Positions 1-6,656 are shown, counted from the first letter of the stretch. The stretch is DNA of 16,114 nt from Rhizobium sp. Q54 (GCA_945903655.1 CAMDOY010000041.1:1-16114), one strand, 5' to 3'. A program made the numbers and translations. Notes: generated by a model from the letters alone, not told the origin.

Positions 1-316
1 CGAAGGTCTGGAAGCGGCTGGGATAGGAGGTGGTGTTGTCCACGGCCTCCCCGCCCTTGTATTCGACCTTGTTCGGCCCCCGGTCAGGCAGAAGCAAATA
101 GCGGTTCTCAAAGCCCGTATAGGCCATGGCGGAACCGAAGCCGGTCAGACCGTTGAGCGGCGACATGCCGTCTTCCAGCAGGGTGGACGGAAGGCCGGAG
201 AGGTCGGAGCCCTTGCCGTCGATCACGGCGGTCCCGATGAAGCGAACCTCCTGGGCGCTGGCGACAAGGGGCACCCCAAGAGCAAAAGCGGCGACAAGCA
301 AGCTGCGGGAAAACAT
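1..316 (-). CDS. Secreted phytase-like esterase (esterase-like activity of phytase family), N-terminal part
   Basis: Only the first 105 codons are in the window; the gene continues beyond the left edge. The product opens with a signal peptide: a short start with Arg4, a hydrophobic run at about residues 5-20, then an Ala-Ser-Ala-Gln cleavage site near 20-23. It therefore probably acts in the periplasm or outside the cell. The mature start has the look of the 'esterase-like activity of phytase' family: VRFIGTAVIDGKG, then LNGLTGFGSAMAYTG, then RYLLLPDRGPNKVEYKGG. Members are predicted beta-propeller phosphoesterases; the substrate cannot be told from this fragment. The start at 316 is chosen because GGAG lies six bases upstream; an in-frame ATG at 328 has no ribosome-binding site. 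A PHO-box-like promoter lies just upstream (357-391), consistent with induction by phosphate starvation. The family call is from remembered motifs and is fairly secure. Confidence 0.75.
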   Translation of the reverse strand, partial: MFSRSLLVAAFALGVPLVASAQEVRFIGTAVIDGKGSDLSGLPSTLLEDGMSPLNGLTGFGSAMAYTGFENRYLLLPDRGPNKVEYKGGEAVDNTTSYPSRFQTF

Positions 317-356
317 GGAGATCTCCATCAAGGTCGGCGCAAAGCGCCAAGCTGAC

Positions 357-391
357 TTTAGAGAACCATGAACATGAAGGAAAAATGACAG
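357..391 (-). promoter_or_regulatory. Candidate PHO box with -10 element for the phytase-like gene
   Basis: Read on the minus strand, CTGTCAT (391-385), a 4-base TTTT spacer and CCTTCAT (380-374) form two direct half-sites 11 bases apart, as in the PhoB consensus CTGTCAT-N4-CTGTCAT. The first half is perfect and the second matches 5 of 7. Eleven bases further on is TCTAAA (362-357), a 4-of-6 match to a -10 hexamer, which is the arrangement of PhoB-activated promoters where the box replaces the -35. It lies about 40 bases before the ATG of a phytase-like gene, so position and target both fit. PhoB binding itself is inferred. Confidence 0.6.
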
Positions 392-402
392 TCCTTCATG
401 TT
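371..402. repeat. Perfect 10-bp inverted repeat overlapping the PHO box
   Basis: AACATGAAGG (371-380) and CCTTCATGTT (393-402) are exact inverted copies separated by 12 bases. The left arm contains the second PHO half-site. It could be an operator for a second regulator, or a stem in a transcript crossing this region; there is no T-tract after either arm that would make it an intrinsic terminator. Confidence 0.6.
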
Positions 403-415
403 GAGCCGTCATAAG

Positions 416-440
416 GGCGCATTCAACTGCTGAATGCGCC
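416..440 (-). terminator. Hairpin just downstream of the PhnA-domain gene
   Basis: GGCGCATTCA (416-425) and TGAATGCGCC (431-440) form a perfect 10-bp stem with a 5-base loop, starting six bases after the stop codon of the minus-strand PhnA-domain gene. On the minus strand the stem is followed by CTTATG, so the U-tract of a classical intrinsic terminator is nearly absent. It may be a weak terminator or a 3'-end stabiliser. Confidence 0.45.
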
Positions 441-445
441 GCCCC

Positions 446-664
446 TCACGCCTTCTTCAAGAACGCCGTCTTCAGCACGAGGCCCTTCACCTTGTCGGCG
501 TTGCACTCGATCTCCTCCACATCGTCCGTGAGGCGGATGTTCTTCACCAGCGTGCCGCGCTTGAGGGTGGTCGAGGCGCCCTTGACCTTGAGGTCCTTGA
601 TCAGCGTGACGCTGTCGCCGTCCTTCAGGATCGCGCCGTTGCTGTCGCGTGTGTCGTCGCTCAT
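446..664 (-). CDS. PhnA C-terminal-domain protein (YjdM-like), short form
   Basis: This 72-residue protein matches the C-terminal half of PhnA/YjdM: GAILKDGDSVTLIKDLKVKG at about 10-29, then LKRGTLVKNIRL at 34-45, ending in a conserved LVLKTAFLKK. The full-length family member in E. coli (about 110 residues) also has an N-terminal zinc-ribbon with four cysteines; here that part is missing and the single Cys is at 54. The domain is a small SH3-like barrel of unknown molecular role. The family name comes from the phn locus and does not prove phosphonate metabolism. The ATG at 664 is preceded by AAGGCGAG, a reasonable ribosome-binding site. It is transcribed alone, towards the phytase-like gene and away from the hydrolase at 811. 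Confidence 0.85.
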   Translation of the reverse strand: MSDDTRDSNGAILKDGDSVTLIKDLKVKGASTTLKRGTLVKNIRLTDDVEEIECNADKVKGLVLKTAFLKKA

Positions 665-810
665 GGTCTCGCCTTCATGGGTTGCCTGTTCGCGACCTTA
701 GGCGATCGCGCCTCGCGTTCATAGCGCGGGGGGCGGCGCCTTCCCTCGCGCGATCAAACTGCTAAGCTGCAGTGCTTCTCTGCAAAGCCGTCGCATAGAT
801 AGGCCTGACC

Positions 811-1722
811 ATGATGATTTCACGCCTGCGATTCACCAGCCTCCTCGTGGCCTGTCTGGCGCTCGCCTTTCCGCTATCGCAGGGGCGGGCGCTGGAGGGA
901 CCGCAGCCGGAGATCGTCATGATTCCCGCGCGCGCCGCCGGGGCGGACTGGCGGGTGCAGACGCAGGTCTTCAAACCCGAGGGGCCCGGCCCTTTCCCGA
1001 CCCTGATCTTCTCCCACGGCAGGGCCGGAAAGCCCGAGGAGCGCAAGGCGCTGGAAAATCCGGTCCTGCGCGGCCATGTGGCCTACTGGATGCGCAGGGG
1101 TTTTGCGGTCGTGGCGCCGATCCGTCCGGGCTATGGCGTCACGGGTGGCGTGGATCTGGAGGCCAGCACCATCGGCATCAGCCAGCAGGGCGTCTGCACG
1201 GGCACACCGGCCTTCGAGCAGGCCATAGGGAACGCCGCCGATGTGGTGAGCGAGGTGGTGTCCTGGGCGCGGCGTCAACCCTGGGTCAACAACAAGAAGA
1301 TTGTTCTGGCCGGACAATCCGTCGGCGGCATGACCAGCGTGGCGGCGGGGGCGCGAGGTCTGCCCGGCGTGATCGCCTATATCAATTTCGCCGGCGGCCA
1401 CGGCGGCAATCCGGACCGCCGCCCGGGCAATAGCTGTTTCCCCGAGGCTCTGGCCAGCCTTTATGGCAAATATGGGCGCACGACAGAGGTGCCAAACCTC
1501 TGGCTCTACGCCAGCAACGACAAGTACTGGGGCCCGGACATGCCGCAAGTCTGGCACGACGCTTTCGCCAAGGCGGGCGGCAAGGGGCGCCTGATCAAGA
1601 CCGGGCCGGTGCCGGACGACGATGGGCACAAATTGCTGGCCAAGGGCGGGCGCCTCTGGAGCGCCCATGTGACGCCCTTCATGGAGTCCCTGGGCTTTCG
1701 GGAGATCTCCGCGCAGAGGTGA
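811..1722 (+). CDS. Secreted alpha/beta hydrolase, dienelactone hydrolase family
   Basis: A 303-residue alpha/beta-hydrolase with an N-terminal signal peptide (basic start, hydrophobic stretch about 8-22), so probably periplasmic or secreted. The catalytic triad can be read in order: Ser170 in the nucleophile elbow GQSVGG, Asp237 in YASNDKYWG, His273 in DDGHKLL. The strand and oxyanion-loop region FPTLIFSHGRAG lies at 62-73. It should hydrolyse an ester or similar bond; the substrate is unknown. It resembles the family of predicted dienelactone hydrolases but has Ser rather than the Cys of true dienelactone hydrolase. The start at 811 (MMIS) has AGG seven bases upstream; the second ATG at 814 is also possible. 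It converges with tctA, only 18 bases from that gene's stop, so the two do not share a transcript. Confidence 0.85.
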   Translation: MMISRLRFTSLLVACLALAFPLSQGRALEGPQPEIVMIPARAAGADWRVQTQVFKPEGPGPFPTLIFSHGRAGKPEERKALENPVLRGHVAYWMRRGFAVVAPIRPGYGVTGGVDLEASTIGISQQGVCTGTPAFEQAIGNAADVVSEVVSWARRQPWVNNKKIVLAGQSVGGMTSVAAGARGLPGVIAYINFAGGHGGNPDRRPGNSCFPEALASLYGKYGRTTEVPNLWLYASNDKYWGPDMPQVWHDAFAKAGGKGRLIKTGPVPDDDGHKLLAKGGRLWSAHVTPFMESLGFREISAQR

Positions 1723-1724
1723 GC

Positions 1725-1741
1725 GGGGGCGGAAAGCCCCC
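1725..1741. terminator. GC hairpin between the convergent hydrolase and tctA genes
   Basis: GGGGGC (1725-1730) and GCCCCC (1736-1741) make a perfect 6-bp stem with loop GGAAA, sitting between the two stop codons. It could help end transcription in both directions, but neither side has a U-tract, so it is only a weak terminator candidate. Confidence 0.35.
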
Positions 1742-3243
1742 TACTCCACCAGCGCTTCCTCGCGCTTTCGCCTGATGGCGGGCGCCGCGACCACCAGCAG
1801 CAGCAGGGCTGCGGCGATGAGGAAACCCAGGCTGATGGGCGTGTTGAGGAAGATCATGGGATCGCCGCGCGAGATCAGCAGGCCCCGGCGCAGGTTCTCC
1901 TCCATGAGGGGCCCCAGCACGAAGCCCAGGATCAGCGGCGCTGGCTCGCAGTCAAGCTTCAGGCAGATGTAACCAAAGAGCGTGATGAAGGCCATGACAA
2001 CGATATCCGTGACATTGGCGTTCACCGTATAGGCGCCGATGCAGCAAAAGCCCACGATGGCGGGAAACATCAGGCGATAGGGCGTGCGCAGCAACCGCAC
2101 CCAGATGCCGACCATGGGCAGGTTGAGCACCACCAGCAGGAGATTGCCGATCCACATGCTCGCGACGATGCCCCAGAACAGTTCCGGGCGATCCGTCATC
2201 ACGCGCGGCCCCGGCGTGATGCCATGCACCATGAGCGCGCCGATCATCAGCGCCATCGTGGGATTGGAGGGAATGCCCAGAGTCAGCATGGGGATGAAGG
2301 AGGTCTGCGCCCCCGCATTGTTGGCGGACTCCGGCGCCGCCACGCCGCGAATGTCCCCATGGCCGAAGTTGCGCGGCGCCTTGGCCACTTTCTTCTCCAG
2401 CGTATAGGCGGAGAAGGAGGCCAGGAGCGCGCCGCCGCCCGGCAACACGCCCAGCACCGAGCCCAACGCCGTGCCGCGCAACACCGTGGGGATGCAATAG
2501 CGAATATCCGCCCAGGAGGGCCAGACGCTGCCGACAGGCGCCGTAGAGGCGTTTTCATCCACCTTCTTCTCGAGGTTCACAATGACCTCGGCGACGCCAT
2601 AGATCGCCATGGAGAGCGCGACGAACTCGATGCCGTCCGCCAACCCCTGAAAGCCATAGGTGAAGCGCCTGACGCCAGAGTTCACATCCGAGCCCGAGAG
2701 GCCGAAAACCAGGCCTAGCAAGACCATGGCGATGGCCTTGATGATGGAGCCCCGCGCCAGCACGACCGCCGCCACAAGGCCGCAGAGCATCAGCGAGAAA
2801 TATTCCGCAGGCCCGAATTGCAGTGCGAGTTTGGCGAGCGGCGGCGCCCCGAAGGCGATGACGAAAGTCGCCACCGTGCCCGCAAAGAACGAGCCCAGCG
2901 CCGCGATGCCAAGGGCGGGTCCCGCCCGGCCCTGCCGCGCCATCTGGTGTCCATCAAGGCTGGTGACCACCGAGGAGGCTTCGCCGGGGATATTGATGAG
3001 AATGGCGGTGGTGGAGCCGCCATATTGCGCGCCGTAATAGATGCCCGCGAGCATGATCAGCGCGGAGGTCGGCTCCAGCGTGAAGGAGATGGGCATCAGC
3101 ATGGCCACCGTCGTCACCGGGCCAATGCCGGGCAAGACGCCCACCACCGTGCCAAGGAACGAACCGATGAGGCAGTAAGCGAGATTCTTGAGCGTGACCG
3201 CGACCGTGAGCCCCAGCCAGATATTGGAGAACACATCCATCAT
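1741..3243 (-). CDS. tctA: Tripartite tricarboxylate transporter, large membrane subunit TctA
   Basis: The large permease of a TTT (tripartite tricarboxylate) transporter: 500 residues, the normal length, with about a dozen hydrophobic segments. It uses an ion gradient to import a carboxylate delivered by the periplasmic receptor TctC. Hallmarks seen: the glycine-rich VVGVLPGIGPVTT at 33-45, YGGSTTAILINIPGE at 74-88, the second pseudo-repeat GSVLGVLPGGGALLASFSAY at 261-280, and NNAGAQTSFIPMLTLGIP at 308-325. The two related GVLPG motifs reflect the internal duplication of the family. The start at 3243 has AGGA upstream, seven bases from the ATG. It is the last gene of tctC-tctB-tctA, beginning eight bases after tctB. 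The ligand (citrate, another tricarboxylate, an aromatic acid or other) cannot be predicted. Confidence 0.95.
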   Translation of the reverse strand: MMDVFSNIWLGLTVAVTLKNLAYCLIGSFLGTVVGVLPGIGPVTTVAMLMPISFTLEPTSALIMLAGIYYGAQYGGSTTAILINIPGEASSVVTSLDGHQMARQGRAGPALGIAALGSFFAGTVATFVIAFGAPPLAKLALQFGPAEYFSLMLCGLVAAVVLARGSIIKAIAMVLLGLVFGLSGSDVNSGVRRFTYGFQGLADGIEFVALSMAIYGVAEVIVNLEKKVDENASTAPVGSVWPSWADIRYCIPTVLRGTALGSVLGVLPGGGALLASFSAYTLEKKVAKAPRNFGHGDIRGVAAPESANNAGAQTSFIPMLTLGIPSNPTMALMIGALMVHGITPGPRVMTDRPELFWGIVASMWIGNLLLVVLNLPMVGIWVRLLRTPYRLMFPAIVGFCCIGAYTVNANVTDIVVMAFITLFGYICLKLDCEPAPLILGFVLGPLMEENLRRGLLISRGDPMIFLNTPISLGFLIAAALLLLVVAAPAIRRKREEALVE

Positions 3244-3251
3244 GGGGCGTC

Positions 3252-3704
3252 CTAAAGGCTCGGCCAGACCGGCAGGGGCAAGCCCAGGGCGAAGACAAAG
3301 ATGACCAGCGAGAAAAGCGTCAGCCCCAGGCTCAGGGCCAGCGCCTCACCCACGCGAACCTCATCGCCCGCAAAGGCGCATAGAAAGGTTGTGATGGTCA
3401 GCGAGATGACGAGCCCCAGCGGATTGATCGTCACCGCGAAGAAGAGCACGCAGCCCAGCAGCGCCAGCAAGGGACGAAACTTGATCTTCTCGATCGCCTC
3501 CCCCGTGATGGCGAAGGATCGGATGACCAGGATCGCGCCCAGCAGGGCCAGCAACCATCCCAGCATGGTGGGAAAATAGCCCGGGCCCATGCGCCCGCCC
3601 CGCCCCATGGAATAGCCGCTGGCGGTGACGAGCGTGAGGGCGGCGAAGGCCAGAAACATCACGCCCGACCAGAAGTCCTTGGGCGCGCGGATGAGGGGTT
3701 TCAT
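3252..3704 (-). CDS. tctB: Tripartite tricarboxylate transporter, small membrane subunit TctB
   Basis: A 150-residue, four-helix membrane protein, the small partner of TctA. Hydrophobic stretches lie at about 11-29, 46-63, 79-110 (probably two short helices) and 120-143. The family motif GRMGPGYFP is at 37-45. The start at 3704 is preferred: its ATG overlaps the TGA of tctC by one base (TGATG) and AAGGA lies seven bases upstream, inside the end of tctC, which argues for translational coupling. An upstream in-frame start at 3746 would add 14 polar residues inside tctC and has no support. The next gene is tctA. Confidence 0.93.
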   Translation of the reverse strand: MKPLIRAPKDFWSGVMFLAFAALTLVTASGYSMGRGGRMGPGYFPTMLGWLLALLGAILVIRSFAITGEAIEKIKFRPLLALLGCVLFFAVTINPLGLVISLTITTFLCAFAGDEVRVGEALALSLGLTLFSLVIFVFALGLPLPVWPSL

Positions 3705-4702
3705 CAATTTTCCTTGATGTTGCCGTCCTCGATCACCTTCTTCCACTTGCCGAATTCAGCCTTCAGGAAGGCCTCGCCCTCGGCGCTGGTGGTGCCGCGC
3801 GGCTCCACACCCACCTTGGCGAGCGCCTTCAGAACCTCGGGGTCTTTCAGAACGGTCTGCATGGCGCCATTGAGCTTGTCCATGGCCTCGGCCGGCGTTG
3901 CGGCGGGCGCGAAGATGCCCAGCCACAGATCCACCTCGAAGCCCTTGAGGCCGGCCTCATCGACGGTCGGCGCATCGGGATAGACCGGGCTGCGCGTCTT
4001 GCCGGTGGTGGCGATGACGCGCACGCGATTGTCGGTGGTGAAGGGCAGCGCGCCCGCGATGCTGGAGAAGGCGAACTGCACCTTGTTGCTCATCATGTCC
4101 GGATAGGACTGGCCGATGCTCTTGTAAGGAATATGGGTCGCCACGACGCCGGTGCGCTGCTGGAACAATTCGCCCGCCAGATGGGGCGTGGTGCCGATGC
4201 CCGCCGAGGCGAAGTTCAACTTGCCCGGATTGGCTTTACCGTAGGCGATGAGATCGCTGATGCTCTTGATCGGCAGCTCCGGCGCCACCACCACAACCTC
4301 CGGCGAGGAGGAGATGATCGAGACCGTCTTCAACTGTTTGAAGAGATCATAGGGCATGGAGGGCTGCAGGGTCGGGTTGATGACGATGGCGGGGTCCATC
4401 AGCACGAGGGTGTAGCCATCGGCGGGCGAGCGGGCGACCGAATCCGTGCCGGTGATGCCGCCAGCGCCCGGACGGTTCTCCGCCACCACCGGCTGGCCCA
4501 GCGCGCCCGTGAGCGCCTGGGCCATGGTGCGGCCGACATAATCGATGATGCCGCCGGGCGAATAGGGCAGCACCAGCCGCACGGGCTTGTTGGGGAAAGC
4601 CTGCGCCTGCGCGGCGCTGGTGACGACAAGCGAGGCGGCGCTCGAGAGCCCCAGAAGCACAAGCGCGGAAAGTGGCGCACGAAGGGCGCGAGCAATGGTC
4701 AT
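3704..4702 (-). CDS. tctC: Tripartite tricarboxylate transporter receptor TctC (Bug family)
   Basis: The periplasmic solute receptor of the operon, 332 residues. A signal peptide covers about 1-34 (ending Ala-Gln-Ala-Gln). The Bug-family ligand signature is present: LVLPYSPGGIIDYVGR at 43-58, whose Asp usually contacts the substrate amine or carboxylate through water, and ENRPGAGGITG soon after. Later conserved parts include AYGKANPGKLNFASAG and HIPYKSIGQ. The start at 4702 is chosen because GGAGG lies six bases upstream; an in-frame ATG at 4723 lies upstream of that site and has none of its own. It is first in the operon tctC-tctB-tctA, the usual order, and is read from a promoter with a perfect -35 at 4784-4789. 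The substrate is unknown; Bug receptors span citrate, aromatic acids, amino acids and nicotinate-like compounds. Confidence 0.93.
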   Translation of the reverse strand: MTIARALRAPLSALVLLGLSSAASLVVTSAAQAQAFPNKPVRLVLPYSPGGIIDYVGRTMAQALTGALGQPVVAENRPGAGGITGTDSVARSPADGYTLVLMDPAIVINPTLQPSMPYDLFKQLKTVSIISSSPEVVVVAPELPIKSISDLIAYGKANPGKLNFASAGIGTTPHLAGELFQQRTGVVATHIPYKSIGQSYPDMMSNKVQFAFSSIAGALPFTTDNRVRVIATTGKTRSPVYPDAPTVDEAGLKGFEVDLWLGIFAPAATPAEAMDKLNGAMQTVLKDPEVLKALAKVGVEPRGTTSAEGEAFLKAEFGKWKKVIEDGNIKEN

Positions 4703-4760
4703 GAGGAGCCTCCGGTGATGCATGGCCCACGCTGCGGCGCAGGCGAAAACGAGACCTCAA

Positions 4761-4789
4761 AGGTCAGTCAGGGAGGGGTGGGGTGTCAA
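4761..4789 (-). promoter_or_regulatory. Candidate promoter of tctCBA
   Basis: On the minus strand a perfect TTGACA (4789-4784) is followed, after 17 bases, by TGACCT (4766-4761), a poor -10. The -35 and spacing are ideal and the element sits about 60 bases before the tctC start. The weak -10 suggests dependence on an activator, or a slightly different -10 register. Confidence 0.45.
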
Positions 4790-4902
4790 GGGCTTGCCTG
4801 CCCTTTGCCTGGGCGCCCCTTGCACCTTGGTTAGGCCCTCTCTCGCATGTGATCGTTTTCCATGCAGCCCTGCGCTTATGACGGGCCAGCACGGCCATGC
4901 CG

Positions 4903-4919
4903 GTATGACCATGTCATAC
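4903..4919. promoter_or_regulatory. Palindromic operator candidate of parDE
   Basis: GTATGAC (4903-4909) and GTCATAC (4913-4919) are exact inverted copies around a 3-base CAT centre. A possible -10, TATGCT, follows at 4922-4927, about 25 bases before the parD start, so the palindrome lies in the core promoter where a ParD-ParE complex would block RNA polymerase. Autoregulation at such palindromes is the rule for type II modules headed by ribbon-helix-helix antitoxins; binding here is inferred. Confidence 0.6.
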
Positions 4920-4951
4920 TCTATGCTAGACTGCCTGCAAAGGAGCCAGCC

Positions 4952-5233
4952 ATGTCCAAGGTCCAGAAGCGAACCTTCAGCCTGCCCGCCGAACACGCTG
5001 ATTTCATCGACAAGCTCGTGGGCTCCGGCGCCTACGCCTCCGGCAGCGAGGTCATCCGCGCCGGCCTGCGCGCCCTGCAGGAGCGCGACGCGGCGGTGGA
5101 GCGCTGGCTAAAGGAGGAGGTCGCGCCGGTCTATGATGCGGTTAAGGCGGATCCATCGCGGCTCATTCCGGCGGAGCAGGCTTTTGCCGAGGTGCGGCAG
5201 GTCATCGCGCAAAAAGTGAAAGGACGCATATGA
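4952..5233 (+). CDS. parD: Type II antitoxin, ParD/CopG family
   Basis: A 93-residue ribbon-helix-helix protein. The N-terminal KRTFSLPAEHADFIDKLV at 6-23 supplies the DNA-binding strand and first helix, and YASGSEVIRAGLRALQE at 28-44 the second helix, with the SxSEVIRxxLRxL pattern typical of ParD. The charged C-terminal half (about 50-93) would wrap the toxin. It should neutralise ParE and repress its own promoter through the palindrome at 4903-4919. The start at 4952 follows GGAG with seven bases of spacing; a longer in-frame start at 4862 would place coding sequence over the operator and is rejected. The stop overlaps the parE start as ATGA, a four-base overlap that couples translation. 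Confidence 0.9.
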   Translation: MSKVQKRTFSLPAEHADFIDKLVGSGAYASGSEVIRAGLRALQERDAAVERWLKEEVAPVYDAVKADPSRLIPAEQAFAEVRQVIAQKVKGRI

Positions 5234-5532
5234 AGCGACGAGACGTTTTCATCGATCCTTTTGCGCAGCAGGACCTCATTCATATTTACAACGTGATTAC
5301 CGACCTGGCGGGGCCAGAGCCCGGCGCGGCTTTTGTGGAACAGATCATCGCGCACTGCATGAAGTTCGATCTTGCATCAGAGCGTGGCAATCGCCGCGAC
5401 GACATCCGCCCCGGCCTGCGCATCACCGGCTACAGGCGACGCGTCACCATCGCATTCAGCGTGACTGAAACGCGGGTCGAGATTTTGCGCATCTTCTACG
5501 GCGGCGTCGACTGGGAGCCGCTTCTAGCCTGA
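5230..5532 (+). CDS. parE: Type II toxin, ParE/RelE family
   Basis: A 100-residue toxin of the ParE branch of the RelE/ParE superfamily. Features seen: an N-terminal strand (VFIDPFAQQDLIHIYNVI, 6-23), the conserved RPGLRITGYRRRVTIAFSV at 60-78, and the C-terminal VEILRIFYGGVDWEPLL at 83-99, where ParE proteins carry the IL-RI-HGxxDWE motif; here the usual His is Tyr90. ParE toxins of the type strain poison DNA gyrase, while relatives may act otherwise, so the target is inferred only. The gene looks intact and overlaps parD by four bases. The module lies between two groups of transport genes on the opposite strand. Confidence 0.9.
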   Translation: MKRRDVFIDPFAQQDLIHIYNVITDLAGPEPGAAFVEQIIAHCMKFDLASERGNRRDDIRPGLRITGYRRRVTIAFSVTETRVEILRIFYGGVDWEPLLA

Positions 5533-5557
5533 CCCGGGCGCCCCGCTTCCCCCCAAC

Positions 5558-5585
5558 AAAAAAGGGCCACCCCACCGGGCGGCCC
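5558..5585 (-). terminator. Intrinsic terminator of the Bug receptor gene at 5619-6593
   Basis: On the minus strand GGGCCGCC (5585-5578) pairs with GGTGGCCC (5571-5564), an 8-bp stem with one G-U pair and a 6-base loop, followed directly by TTTTTT (5563-5558). It lies about 35 bases after the receptor's stop codon. The run of T exists only on the minus strand, so it does not obviously end parDE transcription. Confidence 0.8.
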
Positions 5586-5618
5586 TCCATAATCCTCAAA
5601 AGGCGCAAGCCCCGCGCC

Positions 5619-6593
5619 TCAATCCATCTTCTTCAGCCCCACCACCTTGGCCATGGCGGCGACCTGCGCTTCCTGGCGCAGGATGTCGGCGGAGAATTCC
5701 TCGGCGCCGCCGGGGTTCGGCGCCTGGCCCGTGGCCACGAGCTTGGCGGCGACTTCGGGATCGCGAGCGACATTGGCGATATCGTCGCCGATGCGCTTGC
5801 GCAGCTCTGCGCTCAGGCTGGGCGCTGCGAAGGCGCCCACGAGCCCTTCCAGTTCCAGCGAGGGCACGCCCGCTTCGATGACGGTGGGAACATCCTTCAG
5901 GATGTCCACGCGGTTGCGACTGGTGACCGCCAGGAGGCGCGCGCCCTTGCCCTGCAACACAGGCTGCTGGATGGCCAGCGCCGTCATGGCGGCTTGAATG
6001 CGGTTGGTCGACATTTCAGCGGCGCCCGCCGTCAGATTGGTGAAGGGCACCTTGGTGATTTTCAAGTTGAGCGTGGTGGTGAAATTGTCCCACACGAGTT
6101 CGGTGATGCCCGGCACCACCATGACATTCAGCTCGCCTGGCTTCTTCTTGGCGAGATCGACAAACTCGCCCAGCGACTTGACGCCCAGCCCCTCGGAGGC
6201 GCCCACCACCAGAATGGTGTTGGAGAAGCGCGCCACGGGCAGCAAATCGCGCTCGCGCACATAGCCCAGCTTCTCATGGCGATAGGGATGGGGCGTGAAA
6301 TTGCCCGTGGGGCCGAAGAGGAACTGGTGATCGTTGTTGTCGCCAATCACGGCGCGGATGGCGATGAGACTGTCGCCACCGGGCCGGTTCTCGACGATGA
6401 CCGGCTGGCCCCATTTGCGCGTCAGCACATCGGCGGCGAGGCGCGCGCCGATGTCCGCGCCAGCGCCCGGCGCAAAGGGCACGATCAGCTTCACGGTCTT
6501 TGTCGGCCAATTGGTCTGCGCCTGCGCGGCGCTCGCCATCAGGCCCAGCATGGCGGCGCCAGCCAGCGCCACGATTTTCGAAATAGGGGTCAT
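5619..6593 (-). CDS. Bug/TctC-family substrate-binding protein, orphan
   Basis: A 324-residue periplasmic receptor of the Bug family. A signal peptide at about 1-26 ends in AAQAQ, followed by the fold's first strand. The ligand signature reads VKLIVPFAPGAGADIGAR at 34-51, with PGAGAD in place of the commoner PGGxxD, and ENRPGGDSLIA at 68-78. No TctA or TctB gene lies beside it, so it either borrows the membrane pair at 1741-3704 or another one elsewhere, or acts as a sensor protein. Two adjacent ATGs compete: 6593 has GAGG five bases upstream and is preferred; 6596 leaves only two bases. A strong terminator follows. It lies 98 bases after the ABC-type binding protein gene, with two hairpins between. 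Confidence 0.88.
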   Translation of the reverse strand: MTPISKIVALAGAAMLGLMASAAQAQTNWPTKTVKLIVPFAPGAGADIGARLAADVLTRKWGQPVIVENRPGGDSLIAIRAVIGDNNDHQFLFGPTGNFTPHPYRHEKLGYVRERDLLPVARFSNTILVVGASEGLGVKSLGEFVDLAKKKPGELNVMVVPGITELVWDNFTTTLNLKITKVPFTNLTAGAAEMSTNRIQAAMTALAIQQPVLQGKGARLLAVTSRNRVDILKDVPTVIEAGVPSLELEGLVGAFAAPSLSAELRKRIGDDIANVARDPEVAAKLVATGQAPNPGGAEEFSADILRQEAQVAAMAKVVGLKKMD

Positions 6594-6622
6594 CATCGCC
6601 TCACAGTCGGGTTCATCCCTGA

Positions 6623-6641
6623 CGCCCCGGATCCCGGGGCG
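6623..6641. repeat. GC-rich hairpin, 8-bp perfect stem
   Basis: CGCCCCGG (6623-6630) and CCGGGGCG (6634-6641) pair perfectly around the triloop ATC. It lies in the gap between the ABC-type binding protein gene and the following Bug gene. No U-tract follows on the minus strand, so it is more likely an mRNA-processing or attenuation structure, or a dispersed palindromic element, than a simple terminator. Confidence 0.55.
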
Positions 6642-6656
6642 CGTCACATTGTCGAA

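Noticed and set aside
811..1722. True dienelactone hydrolase
   Set aside because: The nucleophile is Ser170 (GQSVGG) and there is a signal peptide; classical dienelactone hydrolase is cytoplasmic with a Cys nucleophile, so only the broader family is claimed.
4862..4951. Longer N-terminus for ParD
   Set aside because: It would translate through the palindromic operator and promoter and has no ribosome-binding site, while 4952 has GGAG and gives the standard ParD start.
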